Origin: Spirosoma fluviale
Lineage (GTDB): Bacteria > Bacteroidota > Bacteroidia > Cytophagales > Spirosomataceae
Length of the DNA: 32,624 nt
Assembly: GCA_945906795.1 (NCBI GenBank)
Contig: CAMDRO010000025.1
Span: 1 to 32,624, forward strand
Direction: 5' to 3'
Part shown: piece by piece, positions 7,219 to 15,130 of the stretch
Layout of the letters: each line of letters opens with the position of its first letter
Position numbering within the stretch: the stretch's first letter is position 1
Made by a program: the position numbers and the translations under genes
Notes under the pieces: model-generated
The model's input: only the letters and a program-made list of their open reading frames with translations
The model's database searches: none
Told to the model about the DNA's origin: nothing

Positions 7219-8448
7219 ATGAATTCAATTCAAACAAAAACATTAACTAATGGAATAACGATTGTACATCGCCAAGTGTTGCATACTGAGATTTCGCATG
7301 TGGGCATCATGTTGGACATCGGAAGTCGGGACGAGTTAACATCAGAACAGGGATTAGCCCATTTTTGGGAACATTTAGCATTCAAAGGGACTGAAAAAAA
7401 ATCCAATATCCAGATTATCAATCGGCTTGATCTCATCGGCGGAGAATTAAATGCATATACCACCAAAGAAAAAATTTGTTTTCATGCCTCCATTTTAACC
7501 CCTTATTTCGAAAGGGCGCTTGAATTAATTACTGACATCACGTTTAATTCTACTTTTCCAGAAAAGGAAATTGAAAAGGAAAGGAGTGTTATTTTGGAAG
7601 AAATGTCCATGTATTATGAGGCGCCGGAGGATGCGATTCAGGATGATTTCGATGAATTATTATTCCCAAATCACCCCTTGGGAGTTAATATTTTAGGGAC
7701 TCAAGAGACCGTTAAATCATTCACTAAGAGCCATTTAAATCAATTTATCGAACGAAATTTGGATACCTCAAGAATCGTCATTTCGTCAATTGGCAAATTA
7801 ACTCATGAGAAAGTTTTTGCCTGGGCAGAAAAGCATGCTGGGGATATAAAAAGCAAAAAAGAACACATTAATCGAATCATTCCTCCCGCGATGATTCCTT
7901 TCGAAAAAATCACCAAAAGAGGTCTTACGCAATCACATGTTGCGATTGGGCGGCAATCGTATGCCATAGAAAACCCCAATAGATTAGCGTTTTTTATGTT
8001 GATTAATCTATTAGGTGGCCCTAGCATGAATTCGCTTTTAAATGTATCGGTCAGAGAAAGGCACGGTTTAGTGTATTCGATCGAAGCGAATTTTACAAGC
8101 TATATGGATGCGGGATTTTGGGCTATTTATTTTGGAACAGAGCCTAATCAAGTCGCTAAGTCCATCCGATTAATTCACAAAGAGTTTAACAAATTAAAAG
8201 ACCGAGAACTATCAGCATCCGCTTTAGTAAAAATAAAATCTCAGTTAAAAGGCCAAATGGCCATGGCTGAAGAAAGTAACCTAAATTTCATGTTGATGAT
8301 GGCCAAGAATCTATTAGACCGTGAAAAAATTGAAACGCTGGAAGAGTTGTTTGAGCAGATTGAACTTGTGACCGCTGGCCAATTACAATCGTTGGCGACC
8401 GATATGCTGAATCCAGACCAATTAAGTTGCCTCATTTTTGAACCTTAA
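7219..8448 (+). CDS. M16 family zinc peptidase, single-domain processing-protease type
   Basis: M16 proteases are clamshell zinc peptidases. This 409-residue protein has one full unit with the inverted zinc motif HFWEH (His48, Glu51, His52). The third ligand is a Glu about 76 residues later in VILEEMSMYY (around Glu128). The second half of the unit follows (GLTQSHVAIGRQSY, then RERHGLVYSIEANF). There is no signal peptide, so it is predicted to be cytoplasmic, unlike the large M16 protein at 29273. Family members of this size process peptides or precursor proteins; the substrate is unknown. hemW starts 5 nt after its stop, so the two are probably cotranscribed. Only a weak -7-like sequence precedes the ATG. 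Confidence 0.92.
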   Translation: MNSIQTKTLTNGITIVHRQVLHTEISHVGIMLDIGSRDELTSEQGLAHFWEHLAFKGTEKKSNIQIINRLDLIGGELNAYTTKEKICFHASILTPYFERALELITDITFNSTFPEKEIEKERSVILEEMSMYYEAPEDAIQDDFDELLFPNHPLGVNILGTQETVKSFTKSHLNQFIERNLDTSRIVISSIGKLTHEKVFAWAEKHAGDIKSKKEHINRIIPPAMIPFEKITKRGLTQSHVAIGRQSYAIENPNRLAFFMLINLLGGPSMNSLLNVSVRERHGLVYSIEANFTSYMDAGFWAIYFGTEPNQVAKSIRLIHKEFNKLKDRELSASALVKIKSQLKGQMAMAEESNLNFMLMMAKNLLDREKIETLEELFEQIELVTAGQLQSLATDMLNPDQLSCLIFEP

Positions 8449-8453
8449 AGATC

Positions 8454-9578
8454 TTGCATCTCTACCTACATATTCCTTTTTGCCATCAAGCATGTCACTA
8501 TTGCGACTTTCATTTCAGTACGAATACAGCTTATAAATCGGATTTAGTGAAGGCTATTTGCCAAGAAATAGCCCTTCAAAAAGACTATTTAAGTGATAAA
8601 AATTTGAAGACTATTTACTTTGGCGGAGGGACCCCTTCCCTACTATCCCCAATGGAATTAGAACAAATATTCAACACCGTTCACCGGTATTATCAGGTTG
8701 AAATAGGTGCAGAAATTACATTAGAAGCTAATCCTGAGGATTTAAGCCTTAGTTATTTGACAGCTATTAAAACCTTAGGCGTCAACAGGCTCAGTATTGG
8801 TATTCAATCATTTCGAGAGGAGAATCTACGTTTATTACATCGGAATCATTCATCGGCCCAAGCGTTAACATGCATTTCTCTAGCGCAAGACATTGGAATT
8901 CATACCATTAGCCTAGATTTGATCTACGGAATTCCTGGCAATGAACTTAAGGACCTTGCATCTGATATTGACAAAGCGGTCGACACAAAAGTCAATCATA
9001 TTTCAGCATATAGTTTAACCATAGAACCTAAAACGGTATTTGGCCAACAAAAGAAAAAGGGTGTTTTTAAGGAATTGCCGGAGGCGATGCAATCGCAAAA
9101 ATTTTTATTCACTCGGAATTTATTAGCAGAGAAAGGCTTTGAAGCTTATGAAACATCGAATTTTGCCAAAAATCAACAGTATTCAAAACATAATACAAGC
9201 TATTGGAATCAAGAATCCTACCTGGGAGTGGGGCCCTCCGCACACAGCTTTAACCAAGTCTCTAGGCAATGGAATGTGGCTAAAAATGGCCTCTATATGA
9301 AGTCCATTTTGGAAGAAAAAATTCCAGCAGAAATTGAAATGTTAACGGAGGCCAACAAAATCAACGAGTACATCATGACCCGATTGAGAACCAAATGGGG
9401 TATTGAATTGTCAAAAATAAAGAAATCTTTTAATCAATTGAACGTAGAATTTCCACAGACTACCTTCATGCAATGGCAAAAAAATGAGTTAGCTATGGAA
9501 TCTAATGATCACTTGATTTTGACTGAGAAAGGTTCGTTAGTGGCTGATAAATTAGCTGCAGACCTTTTTATTGTTTGA
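8454..9578 (+). CDS. hemW: HemW-type radical SAM protein (heme chaperone family)
   Basis: HemW proteins bind heme and are thought to deliver it to target enzymes; they resemble, but are not, coproporphyrinogen III dehydrogenase HemN. The radical-SAM cluster motif CHQACHYC (Cys10, Cys14, Cys17) is followed by Asp-Phe rather than the further Cys of HemN. The HemW-specific HNxxYW motif appears as HNTSYW at 246-251. The SAM-binding GGGTPS lies at 57-62. The length of 374 aa is typical. The start appears to be TTG at 8454, giving (M)HLYLHIPFC, which matches the family N-terminus; no in-frame ATG lies closer. The M16 peptidase gene ends 5 nt upstream. Confidence 0.93.
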   Translation: MHLYLHIPFCHQACHYCDFHFSTNTAYKSDLVKAICQEIALQKDYLSDKNLKTIYFGGGTPSLLSPMELEQIFNTVHRYYQVEIGAEITLEANPEDLSLSYLTAIKTLGVNRLSIGIQSFREENLRLLHRNHSSAQALTCISLAQDIGIHTISLDLIYGIPGNELKDLASDIDKAVDTKVNHISAYSLTIEPKTVFGQQKKKGVFKELPEAMQSQKFLFTRNLLAEKGFEAYETSNFAKNQQYSKHNTSYWNQESYLGVGPSAHSFNQVSRQWNVAKNGLYMKSILEEKIPAEIEMLTEANKINEYIMTRLRTKWGIELSKIKKSFNQLNVEFPQTTFMQWQKNELAMESNDHLILTEKGSLVADKLAADLFIV

Positions 9579-9623
9579 TTATGATTTAATCGTAAATTTA
9601 AACTTTAATTTTTTTACTAGTTT

Positions 9624-10421
9624 ATGGCTAAAAGAGTCACTTTTAATAAGGATTTTAAATCAACAACTAGGTCATCCAAATTTGACCCATTGAGTGACCA
9701 TCCACGCAAGAAAAATCAAAAATGGAGCTTGGCTTATTTTTTTAGAAAATTGGGGCTTTACCTATTTTATGTATGGCTGTCTACGGTTTTTGCCATTGTA
9801 TTATTAAAATTTGTACCTGTTTATTTTACTCCTACCATGGCCAGCCGGAAGATCGAAGCGATGTCGGAAGGGAAACCAAGCGAGATTAATAACCAATGGA
9901 CGCCATATTCGCAGATTTCCAAAAACTATCCCTTAGCGATTTTGGCTTCTGAAGACCAATTGTTTCCGGAACATTATGGCTTTGATTTTAAGTCGATGTG
10001 GGGCGCGGTACAGTCGAATATGAAGGGAAAAAAAATCAAAGGGGCGAGTACGATATCCCAACAAGTGGCTAAAAATGTCTTTTTATGGCAAGATAGAAGC
10101 TATATCAGAAAAGGATTAGAAGTATATTTCACGCTGATGATTGAGCTGGTTTGGGGGAAGAAACGGATCATGGAAGTGTATTTAAATGTGGCTGAAACAG
10201 GTAAAATGACCTTTGGCGTGGAATCAGCTAGCAGACGCTTTTACAATCACTCGGCCGAAGAGGCCAGCACCACAGAAGCCGCTAGACTCGCCGCATGTCT
10301 CCCAAATCCCATTCGATTTTCCATTGAAAATCCTTCAAACTATGTCAATAGAAGAACGGCCAACATCAAAAGACAGATGAGTGGACTGGGTGGAAAGAAG
10401 TTTTTATATAAAATCGATTAA
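9624..10421 (+). CDS. mtgA: Monofunctional peptidoglycan glycosyltransferase (GT51)
   Basis: MtgA polymerises lipid II into glycan strands at the periplasmic face of the inner membrane. The 265-residue protein has a basic cytoplasmic N-terminus and one membrane helix (about 42-68). The GT51 domain has catalytic Glu110 in LASEDQLFPEHYG, motif II GASTISQQVAKN (140-151), KGLEVYFTLMIE, and the second Glu (Glu184) in KKRIMEVYLNVAETG. There is no transpeptidase domain, so it is the monofunctional form. The stop codon overlaps the convergent alkyltransferase-like gene by 4 nt. An A/T-rich 45-nt gap separates it from hemW. Confidence 0.95.
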   Translation: MAKRVTFNKDFKSTTRSSKFDPLSDHPRKKNQKWSLAYFFRKLGLYLFYVWLSTVFAIVLLKFVPVYFTPTMASRKIEAMSEGKPSEINNQWTPYSQISKNYPLAILASEDQLFPEHYGFDFKSMWGAVQSNMKGKKIKGASTISQQVAKNVFLWQDRSYIRKGLEVYFTLMIELVWGKKRIMEVYLNVAETGKMTFGVESASRRFYNHSAEEASTTEAARLAACLPNPIRFSIENPSNYVNRRTANIKRQMSGLGGKKFLYKID

Positions 10422-10744
10422 ATAAGCTCTAGTATAGGATCCCAGAAATGATGGGGAAAGTCAATAATTTGATCTTCTTGAATCACAAGACCTTCCGATT
10501 CCAATAGGTTTTGCATCACACCCTCCCCAAAAAAATTCTTTCCAGTTAAGACTCCATTGCGATTGACTACCCGATGAGCTGGAATTGCTGGATCAGTATG
10601 TGAAGCATTCATGGCCCAACCCACCATTCTAGCTCCCCCTTTCATGCCTAAATAAGCAGCAATGGTCCCATAGGAACTTACCCTTCCATAAGGAATCAAT
10701 TTAACTAAGGCATAAATATCATCGAACGCATTGTGATTTTTCAT
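10418..10744 (-). CDS. Alkyltransferase-like (ATL) protein with Cys replaced by Ala
   Basis: This 108-residue protein is the C-terminal DNA-binding domain of O6-methylguanine-DNA methyltransferase: IPYGRVSSYGTIAAYLG, the helix-turn-helix ARMVGWAMNAS and the active-site segment IPAHRVVN. The catalytic Cys of PCHR is Ala56 (PAHR), so it cannot accept an alkyl group. It belongs with the ATL proteins, which bind alkylated guanine, flip it and hand the lesion to nucleotide excision repair. The N-terminal domain of Ada/Ogt is absent, as expected for ATLs. The DUF3109 gene lies directly upstream with no gap between stop and start, so they share a transcript. The last 4 nt overlap mtgA. Confidence 0.92.
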   Translation of the reverse strand: MKNHNAFDDIYALVKLIPYGRVSSYGTIAAYLGMKGGARMVGWAMNASHTDPAIPAHRVVNRNGVLTGKNFFGEGVMQNLLESEGLVIQEDQIIDFPHHFWDPILELI

Positions 10745-11317
10745 TTAATCGAGCTTTCGTTCGTCAATTTCCTTTTCTAATTCAGCATACCATGAAGTAC
10801 CAAATTTCCGAATCAAAGGATCTTTTAAAAACTTGTAAATAGGCACACCCAATTCTTTACCATGCGAACAAGCATCCGAACAAATAGTCCAGCGATCATA
10901 ATTTAAGGCTTGGTATTCCGCTAATTTTTGAATCCGAATAGGATATAAATGACAAGAAATGGGTTTTCTGAAATCTGTTTTACCTGCAAAATAAGCCTGT
11001 TCTATGCCACATTTTAAATGTCCCTTTTCATCATAAAGAGCATATACACATTCACGACCGGCAATGATGGGGGTGGAAAAATCTCCATCATCTTCTTTGA
11101 TGTAATTACCTTGTTTGGCTATTTCCGCTAAACCATCGGCTGATAAAAACGGCTTTATATCCTCCTGAATTCGATCTAAAATAGCCAATTCTTCTTCTTC
11201 CAAAGGCGCTCCCATATCTCCTTCCACGCAACAAGCACCTTTACACTTAGCCAAATCACACACAAAAAATTCATCTGCAATATCCTCGCTAATGACTGTA
11301 TCGTTAATTAATATCAT
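10745..11317 (-). CDS. DUF3109 family cysteine-rich protein
   Basis: The 190-residue protein fits DUF3109, a Bacteroidota-typical family related to the YkgJ-type cysteine-cluster proteins. The N-terminal half has Cys20, Cys25, Cys29 and Cys30 in [15 protein letters not shown]. Further conserved cysteines occur in [24 protein letters not shown] and ICSDACSHG, which together suggest a metal or Fe-S cluster site. The function is unknown. It is the first gene of a two-gene operon with the ATL protein and has a perfect -7 box 21 nt upstream of its ATG. Confidence 0.88.
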   Translation of the reverse strand: MILINDTVISEDIADEFFVCDLAKCKGACCVEGDMGAPLEEEELAILDRIQEDIKPFLSADGLAEIAKQGNYIKEDDGDFSTPIIAGRECVYALYDEKGHLKCGIEQAYFAGKTDFRKPISCHLYPIRIQKLAEYQALNYDRWTICSDACSHGKELGVPIYKFLKDPLIRKFGTSWYAELEKEIDERKLD

Positions 11318-11337
11318 TCAAATTGTGTTTTGTTCCG

Positions 11338-11345
11338 CAAAGGTA
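11338..11345 (-). promoter_or_regulatory. -7 promoter box of the DUF3109-ATL operon
   Basis: On the minus strand TACCTTTG matches the -7 consensus perfectly and lies 20 nt before the ATG at 11317. The nearest upstream TTG is 15 nt away, so the -33 element is not ideal. Confidence 0.7.
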
Positions 11346-11392
11346 AGAAATATCTAGGGGCAATAAAATCAGGTCATTGCCGTTTAATGAGA

Positions 11393-11409
11393 TAATTTTG
11401 ATAATTTTG
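11393..11409 (+). promoter_or_regulatory. Two tandem -7 boxes before the LysM transglycosylase
   Basis: TAATTTTG occurs at 11393-11400 and again at 11402-11409 as part of a tandem 9-nt repeat (ATAATTTTG). Both match TAnnTTTG. Either would give a transcript with a leader of roughly 20-30 nt before the TTG start at 11433. Confidence 0.6.
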
Positions 11410-11432
11410 TATCTTACAATATCCTGAAGAAT

Positions 11433-12971
11433 TTGTATAGGATCATCCCGCTTTTCTTGTTTATTATTTCGTTTTCTTTTTATGCAAATGCGTACAAGGA
11501 TTTACCAGATACTATTTCAATCGGAAATGTTAAGGTAATTATTCAGGCTTCTGCCAAACCCATTTTTGACAAAGAATTTAATATGCTGGGGGCCAACAAG
11601 CGCTACTCGACTGCTTTATTAGCCAAAATGCGGCTTTATTTTCCATTGATTGAACCCATTTTGAAAGAGGGAAACATACCTGATGAATTCAAATATTTAT
11701 GTGTTCAAGAAAGTTCATTAAATCCCAATGCCGTTTCCACTTCAGCAGCTGTAGGTTATTGGCAATTTAAACTGGAAACGGCCATCGACGTAGGGATGAA
11801 AGTGGATAAACAAATTGACGAAAGAAGGCATATTATTGAATCAACAAAGGGAGCTGTCAACTATTTCACTAGAAACAACGGGGTTTTGGACAATTGGCTA
11901 AGCACCTTGTTATCCTATAGAATGGGCCTAGGAACGCTAAAAAAAACTAATTACGCCCAAGATTGGAAAGGGAAAACAGAAATAGAGGTAGACTCATCGA
12001 CCGATTGGTATTTGATTCGCTTCCTAGCCTACAAACATTTTTGGGAAGATAAACTTCAAAATGAACCCAATATTGACATAGAAAATACGATGGTCACGAT
12101 GCAGATGACAGGGGGAAGAAATTTATATGAGTTATCAGATTCGCTTCAATTATCTTACGATGATTTAAAAAAACATAATGCTTGGATTTTAAAAGATTGG
12201 ATCCCAAATGATAAAATATATACGCTCTACCATCCAAGCAATATCAAAACCTTTGTGTCTAATCCAAATAAGCCATTTGTCGAACCTATTGAAAATCAGA
12301 TACTAACGGCTTCCGTGGATTCGAGTAAGCTGTATCAACCAAGTCCAAACAAGAAATCGAAAAACGCGGCGATCATGTCGGTACAAATTGAGACTCGTTC
12401 CCATACCGTCATTTCGGGAGAAACTCTTTCGTCGATCGCAAGTCATTATGAAATGAAATTACCTGAGCTACTTAAATTAAATGGATTTGACATGAAGACG
12501 ATGATCATGTTAGGCCAAAAAATAAAAGTGAGGCGTGTGGTTCCTATGCTGGAAATTTTATCCCAACAACTAGATAAAAAGGCAAAAAATGCAGCTAAAA
12601 AAGAGAGTACCCTTGTCATAATAGAAAAAACGAAGGAAGAAGAACCGGCGCGCAACATTAACACGAGTGAAAAAGGAAATAGTTTTATCATTGCACCTGC
12701 AGATTCTAGGGAGATTAGTATAAAATCGGAATCAGAAGTAGTAAAAATCGATAATAAGAATAGGGTGGCTGAAAAGGTGGAAACTGACCTACAAGTAGAA
12801 ACCTCGAGCGCCTCAGAAATAAAACATACGATTCATGTGGTTCAAGCTGGAGAAACCTTGTTTAGAATCTCTAAAACTTATTCTATTTCAACGGAAGATC
12901 TAATTAAATGGAATAACCTAGGTAAAAATCCGAGTTTGAAAATTGGCCAAAAAATTAAATTAATTCCTTAG
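11433..12971 (+). CDS. MltD-like lytic transglycosylase with LysM domains
   Basis: The protein (512 aa) cleaves peptidoglycan glycan strands in the periplasm. It starts with a signal peptide (residues 1-20, ending FYANA). An SLT domain follows, with catalytic Glu93 in LCVQESSLNPNAVS and AAVGYWQF (105-112). A degenerate LysM-like segment lies near 228-270, and two clear LysM repeats at about 323-368 (HTVISGETLSSIASHYE) and 466-512 (HVVQAGETLFRISKTY). A Lys/Glu-rich linker joins the LysM repeats. The start is TTG at 11433: no ATG gives a complete signal peptide, and the tandem promoter boxes lie just upstream. The stop codon interlocks with that of the convergent O-methyltransferase gene. Confidence 0.92.
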   Translation: MYRIIPLFLFIISFSFYANAYKDLPDTISIGNVKVIIQASAKPIFDKEFNMLGANKRYSTALLAKMRLYFPLIEPILKEGNIPDEFKYLCVQESSLNPNAVSTSAAVGYWQFKLETAIDVGMKVDKQIDERRHIIESTKGAVNYFTRNNGVLDNWLSTLLSYRMGLGTLKKTNYAQDWKGKTEIEVDSSTDWYLIRFLAYKHFWEDKLQNEPNIDIENTMVTMQMTGGRNLYELSDSLQLSYDDLKKHNAWILKDWIPNDKIYTLYHPSNIKTFVSNPNKPFVEPIENQILTASVDSSKLYQPSPNKKSKNAAIMSVQIETRSHTVISGETLSSIASHYEMKLPELLKLNGFDMKTMIMLGQKIKVRRVVPMLEILSQQLDKKAKNAAKKESTLVIIEKTKEEEPARNINTSEKGNSFIIAPADSREISIKSESEVVKIDNKNRVAEKVETDLQVETSSASEIKHTIHVVQAGETLFRISKTYSISTEDLIKWNNLGKNPSLKIGQKIKLIP

Positions 12972-13609
12972 TTTATTTTCCTAAGCATCAATAATCCATC
13001 GCGAAGTGGAAGAAGTGTTTTTTCAACGCGAACATCATCCAAGCATTTTTGATTAAAATCTCGCAAGGCAACCGTCGATTTATCCTGTGCAGAGGCATCG
13101 ATTATTTTACCACTCCACAAAACATTGTCGACAATAATTAGTCCACCTGCACGTACCTTGTCGATCACCATATCAAAGTAAGTCGCATAATTCCTTTTAT
13201 CCGCGTCTATAAAAACCAAATCAATGGGTCCCTCCATTTTATTTAATTCGTCTTTTGCGTCGACGATTCGATAATCAATTTGAGAGGCATACGGAGAGCG
13301 ATTGAAAAATGAACGCGTAAATGTTTCCAATTCTTCATTGATGTCGAGCGTCACTAGTTTTCCATTTTCTGCTAATCCTTCAGCCAAACATAAAGCAGAA
13401 TAACCGGTATAAGTACCTATTTCAAGAATCAATTTTGGTTGTAAAATTTTTGAAATTAAGGCTAAAAATCTGCCCTGCAAATGCCCAGAAAGCATTCTTG
13501 GTTGTAATACCAAGGCATGCGTTTCCCGATTCAGCTCTTTTAATAAAGCACTTTCAGGATCTGAAAATGATTGAGAATAGGCTTCAATATTTGAATCGAT
13601 CAAGTCCAT
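12968..13609 (-). CDS. O-methyltransferase, caffeoyl-CoA/catechol OMT family
   Basis: The 213-residue protein is a SAM-dependent O-methyltransferase of the Methyltransf_3 type. Motif I is LILEIGTYTGYSALCLAEGL, and the metal-binding motif is DLVFIDADKRNYATYFDMV, followed by LIIVDNVLWSGK. These acidic residues fit a divalent-metal-dependent OMT. The physiological substrate of bacterial members is mostly unknown. The second methyltransferase gene ends 3 nt upstream, so the two are cotranscribed. The 3' end overlaps the lytic transglycosylase gene by 4 nt. Confidence 0.92.
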   Translation of the reverse strand: MDLIDSNIEAYSQSFSDPESALLKELNRETHALVLQPRMLSGHLQGRFLALISKILQPKLILEIGTYTGYSALCLAEGLAENGKLVTLDINEELETFTRSFFNRSPYASQIDYRIVDAKDELNKMEGPIDLVFIDADKRNYATYFDMVIDKVRAGGLIIVDNVLWSGKIIDASAQDKSTVALRDFNQKCLDDVRVEKTLLPLRDGLLMLRKIN

Positions 13610-13612
13610 GGA

Positions 13613-14383
13613 TTATTTGATCCCCGTGTAAAAGAAATCGAGTGAATTTTCAGGCTCATTGGACAAAAAATAATCATCTACCTGAATGGAATTGACTAAA
13701 GAATTATTTTGATTTGATAAGGAATTGCGGCTCAAGCGATTCGCTAAGTCATAAGGAACCTGCAGCCAGGTTCTTGGAAGCCGATATTGCAAATTAAAAA
13801 TATCAAATTTGGTAATTCGTTCCACTGACTTTTTATTCTCCTCGTAATATTTCATGACCTTATCATTTCCATGAATGCCTTCAGTGAGCACTTTAGAAAA
13901 ATGTTTTTCCATTAATTGCTGTAACCCGTCTGCCAAGTATTCACGCACATGCCATGGGTTTCGCGTCAACGAGAATTTTTTATTGACCGTGGTCAAATAC
14001 AATTTACCTCCTGGTTTCAATACTCGGGCTGCTTCGGCTAAAAAAAAAGAATCTGGTTCAATATGCTCAATCACTTGAAAGGTAATCACAAAATCAAAAT
14101 GATTATCAGGCAAGTCCTGAAGTGGTGGTAAAAACATGTCGATGAAAGTGAAATCAGGATACTTTTGTCCCAAAGACTCCATTAATTCTGTATTCTTATC
14201 TACCCCCGTGTAACTAGAAACCTTATCCGCTAAAACGCCTACTCCCCTACCTGTACCGCAACCAATTTCTAATACGTTCCCGTGGATCATATTACTTACC
14301 TGCTGGTATGGAAATAAAAGTCGCTGGTGAACTGGATTATCTGAAGCAATTTCAGACGAGGCTATTTCAGTAGTTTTGTACAT
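13613..14383 (-). CDS. Class I SAM-dependent methyltransferase
   Basis: The protein (256 aa from ATG at 14383) has the Methyltransf_11/25 core: motif I VLEIGCGTGRGVGVLADKV, then SYTGVDKN, FDFVITFQVIEHI and EAARVLKPGGKLYLTT. The substrate cannot be assigned; relatives act on small molecules, quinones or surface sugars. The frame extends two codons upstream to a TTG, but the ATG (MYKTTEIASS) is the more natural start. The gene is divergent from the AlkB-like gene, with a one-mismatch -7 box (TAACTTTA, minus strand 14409-14402) upstream. It is followed after 3 nt by the O-methyltransferase gene. Confidence 0.88.
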   Translation of the reverse strand: MYKTTEIASSEIASDNPVHQRLLFPYQQVSNMIHGNVLEIGCGTGRGVGVLADKVSSYTGVDKNTELMESLGQKYPDFTFIDMFLPPLQDLPDNHFDFVITFQVIEHIEPDSFFLAEAARVLKPGGKLYLTTVNKKFSLTRNPWHVREYLADGLQQLMEKHFSKVLTEGIHGNDKVMKYYEENKKSVERITKFDIFNLQYRLPRTWLQVPYDLANRLSRNSLSNQNNSLVNSIQVDDYFLSNEPENSLDFFYTGIK

Positions 14384-14441
14384 AATCAATTAATTGAAGC
14401 ATAAAGTTAAGGATAATAAAAAAGATTTTAAGCGATATTTC

Positions 14442-14449
14442 TTAATTTG
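14442..14449 (+). promoter_or_regulatory. -7-like box immediately before the AlkB-like gene
   Basis: TTAATTTG differs from TAnnTTTG at one position and ends 4 nt before the ATG at 14454. This is the same close placement as for pyrR. It supports the short form of the protein and a leaderless or nearly leaderless transcript. Confidence 0.45.
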
Positions 14450-14453
14450 CCAC

Positions 14454-15080
14454 ATGCAATTACAATTTGAAACCATGCCAGGGGTTAACCTGTTGCCCTA
14501 CGATGGAATCGTCAATTACCATCCCATGGCATTTTCACCAGAAGAAATTCATGCCTTTTTCGAATGTTTGTCGGCCGAAATTACTTGGCAGCAAGACGTG
14601 GTCAAGCTATTTGGGAAGACGTACATAACCGATAGAAAAGTGGCGTGGTATGCGGAAAAACCATTCATTTATCGCTATTCGGGCCAATCTAAGGTAGCCG
14701 TAGCCTTTACACAAACATTGATTGACATAAAATTACGTGTAGAGAAACTCACCGGATCTGAATATAATGCATGCCTTTTGAATTTTTACCACAGTGGATC
14801 CGAAGGAATGGGTTGGCATAGCGACAACGAAAAAAGTATTAGCCCAAATAGCAGCATCGCCTCTGTCAGCTTGGGCGCCCTAAGAAAATTTCAGTTTAAG
14901 CATAAAACCCACGGACAAAAAATAGACCTAATCCTCGACTCAGGAAGCGTATTGGATATGCGAGAGGTGACGCAAGAATTTTGGCTGCATGCCTTACCAA
15001 AAAACACCAAGATTAAAGGAGAAAGAATCAATTTAACCTTTAGAAAAATGGCTGATTCATGTGAAATTAGACTACCATAA
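14454..15080 (+). CDS. AlkB-like 2-oxoglutarate/Fe(II) dioxygenase
   Basis: AlkB enzymes oxidatively remove methyl groups from 1-methyladenine and 3-methylcytosine in DNA or RNA. From the ATG at 14454 the protein is 208 aa. It has the iron ligands His122 and Asp124 in MGWHSDNE and His179 in FWLHALPK. The 2-oxoglutarate Arg191 and a second Arg197 lie in GERINLTFRK. Upstream elements include NLLPYDGIVNY and NFYHSGSEGMG. The frame continues 20 codons further upstream to a TTG at 14394, but that extension (Lys/Asp-rich) has no family match in memory and contains the promoter-like box. It is separated from the ATL gene by several kilobases, so no joint repair operon is implied. Confidence 0.92.
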   Translation: MQLQFETMPGVNLLPYDGIVNYHPMAFSPEEIHAFFECLSAEITWQQDVVKLFGKTYITDRKVAWYAEKPFIYRYSGQSKVAVAFTQTLIDIKLRVEKLTGSEYNACLLNFYHSGSEGMGWHSDNEKSISPNSSIASVSLGALRKFQFKHKTHGQKIDLILDSGSVLDMREVTQEFWLHALPKNTKIKGERINLTFRKMADSCEIRLP

Positions 15081-15101
15081 AGAATTGTAAAAAATATTGC
15101 C

Positions 15102-15109
15102 GACCTTTG
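15102..15109 (+). promoter_or_regulatory. -7-like box inside the possible N-terminus of RlmB
   Basis: GACCTTTG is one mismatch from TAnnTTTG. It overlaps a potential TTG start at 15107 and lies 21 nt before an in-frame GTG at 15131. If it is a promoter, translation must start at the GTG. Confidence 0.4.
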
Positions 15110-15130
15110 TCGGAAATTTCAGCAAACGAC

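Noticed and set aside
9624-10421. Bifunctional penicillin-binding protein
   Set aside because: The protein ends right after the GT51 domain; no transpeptidase motifs (SxxK, SxN, KTG) are present.
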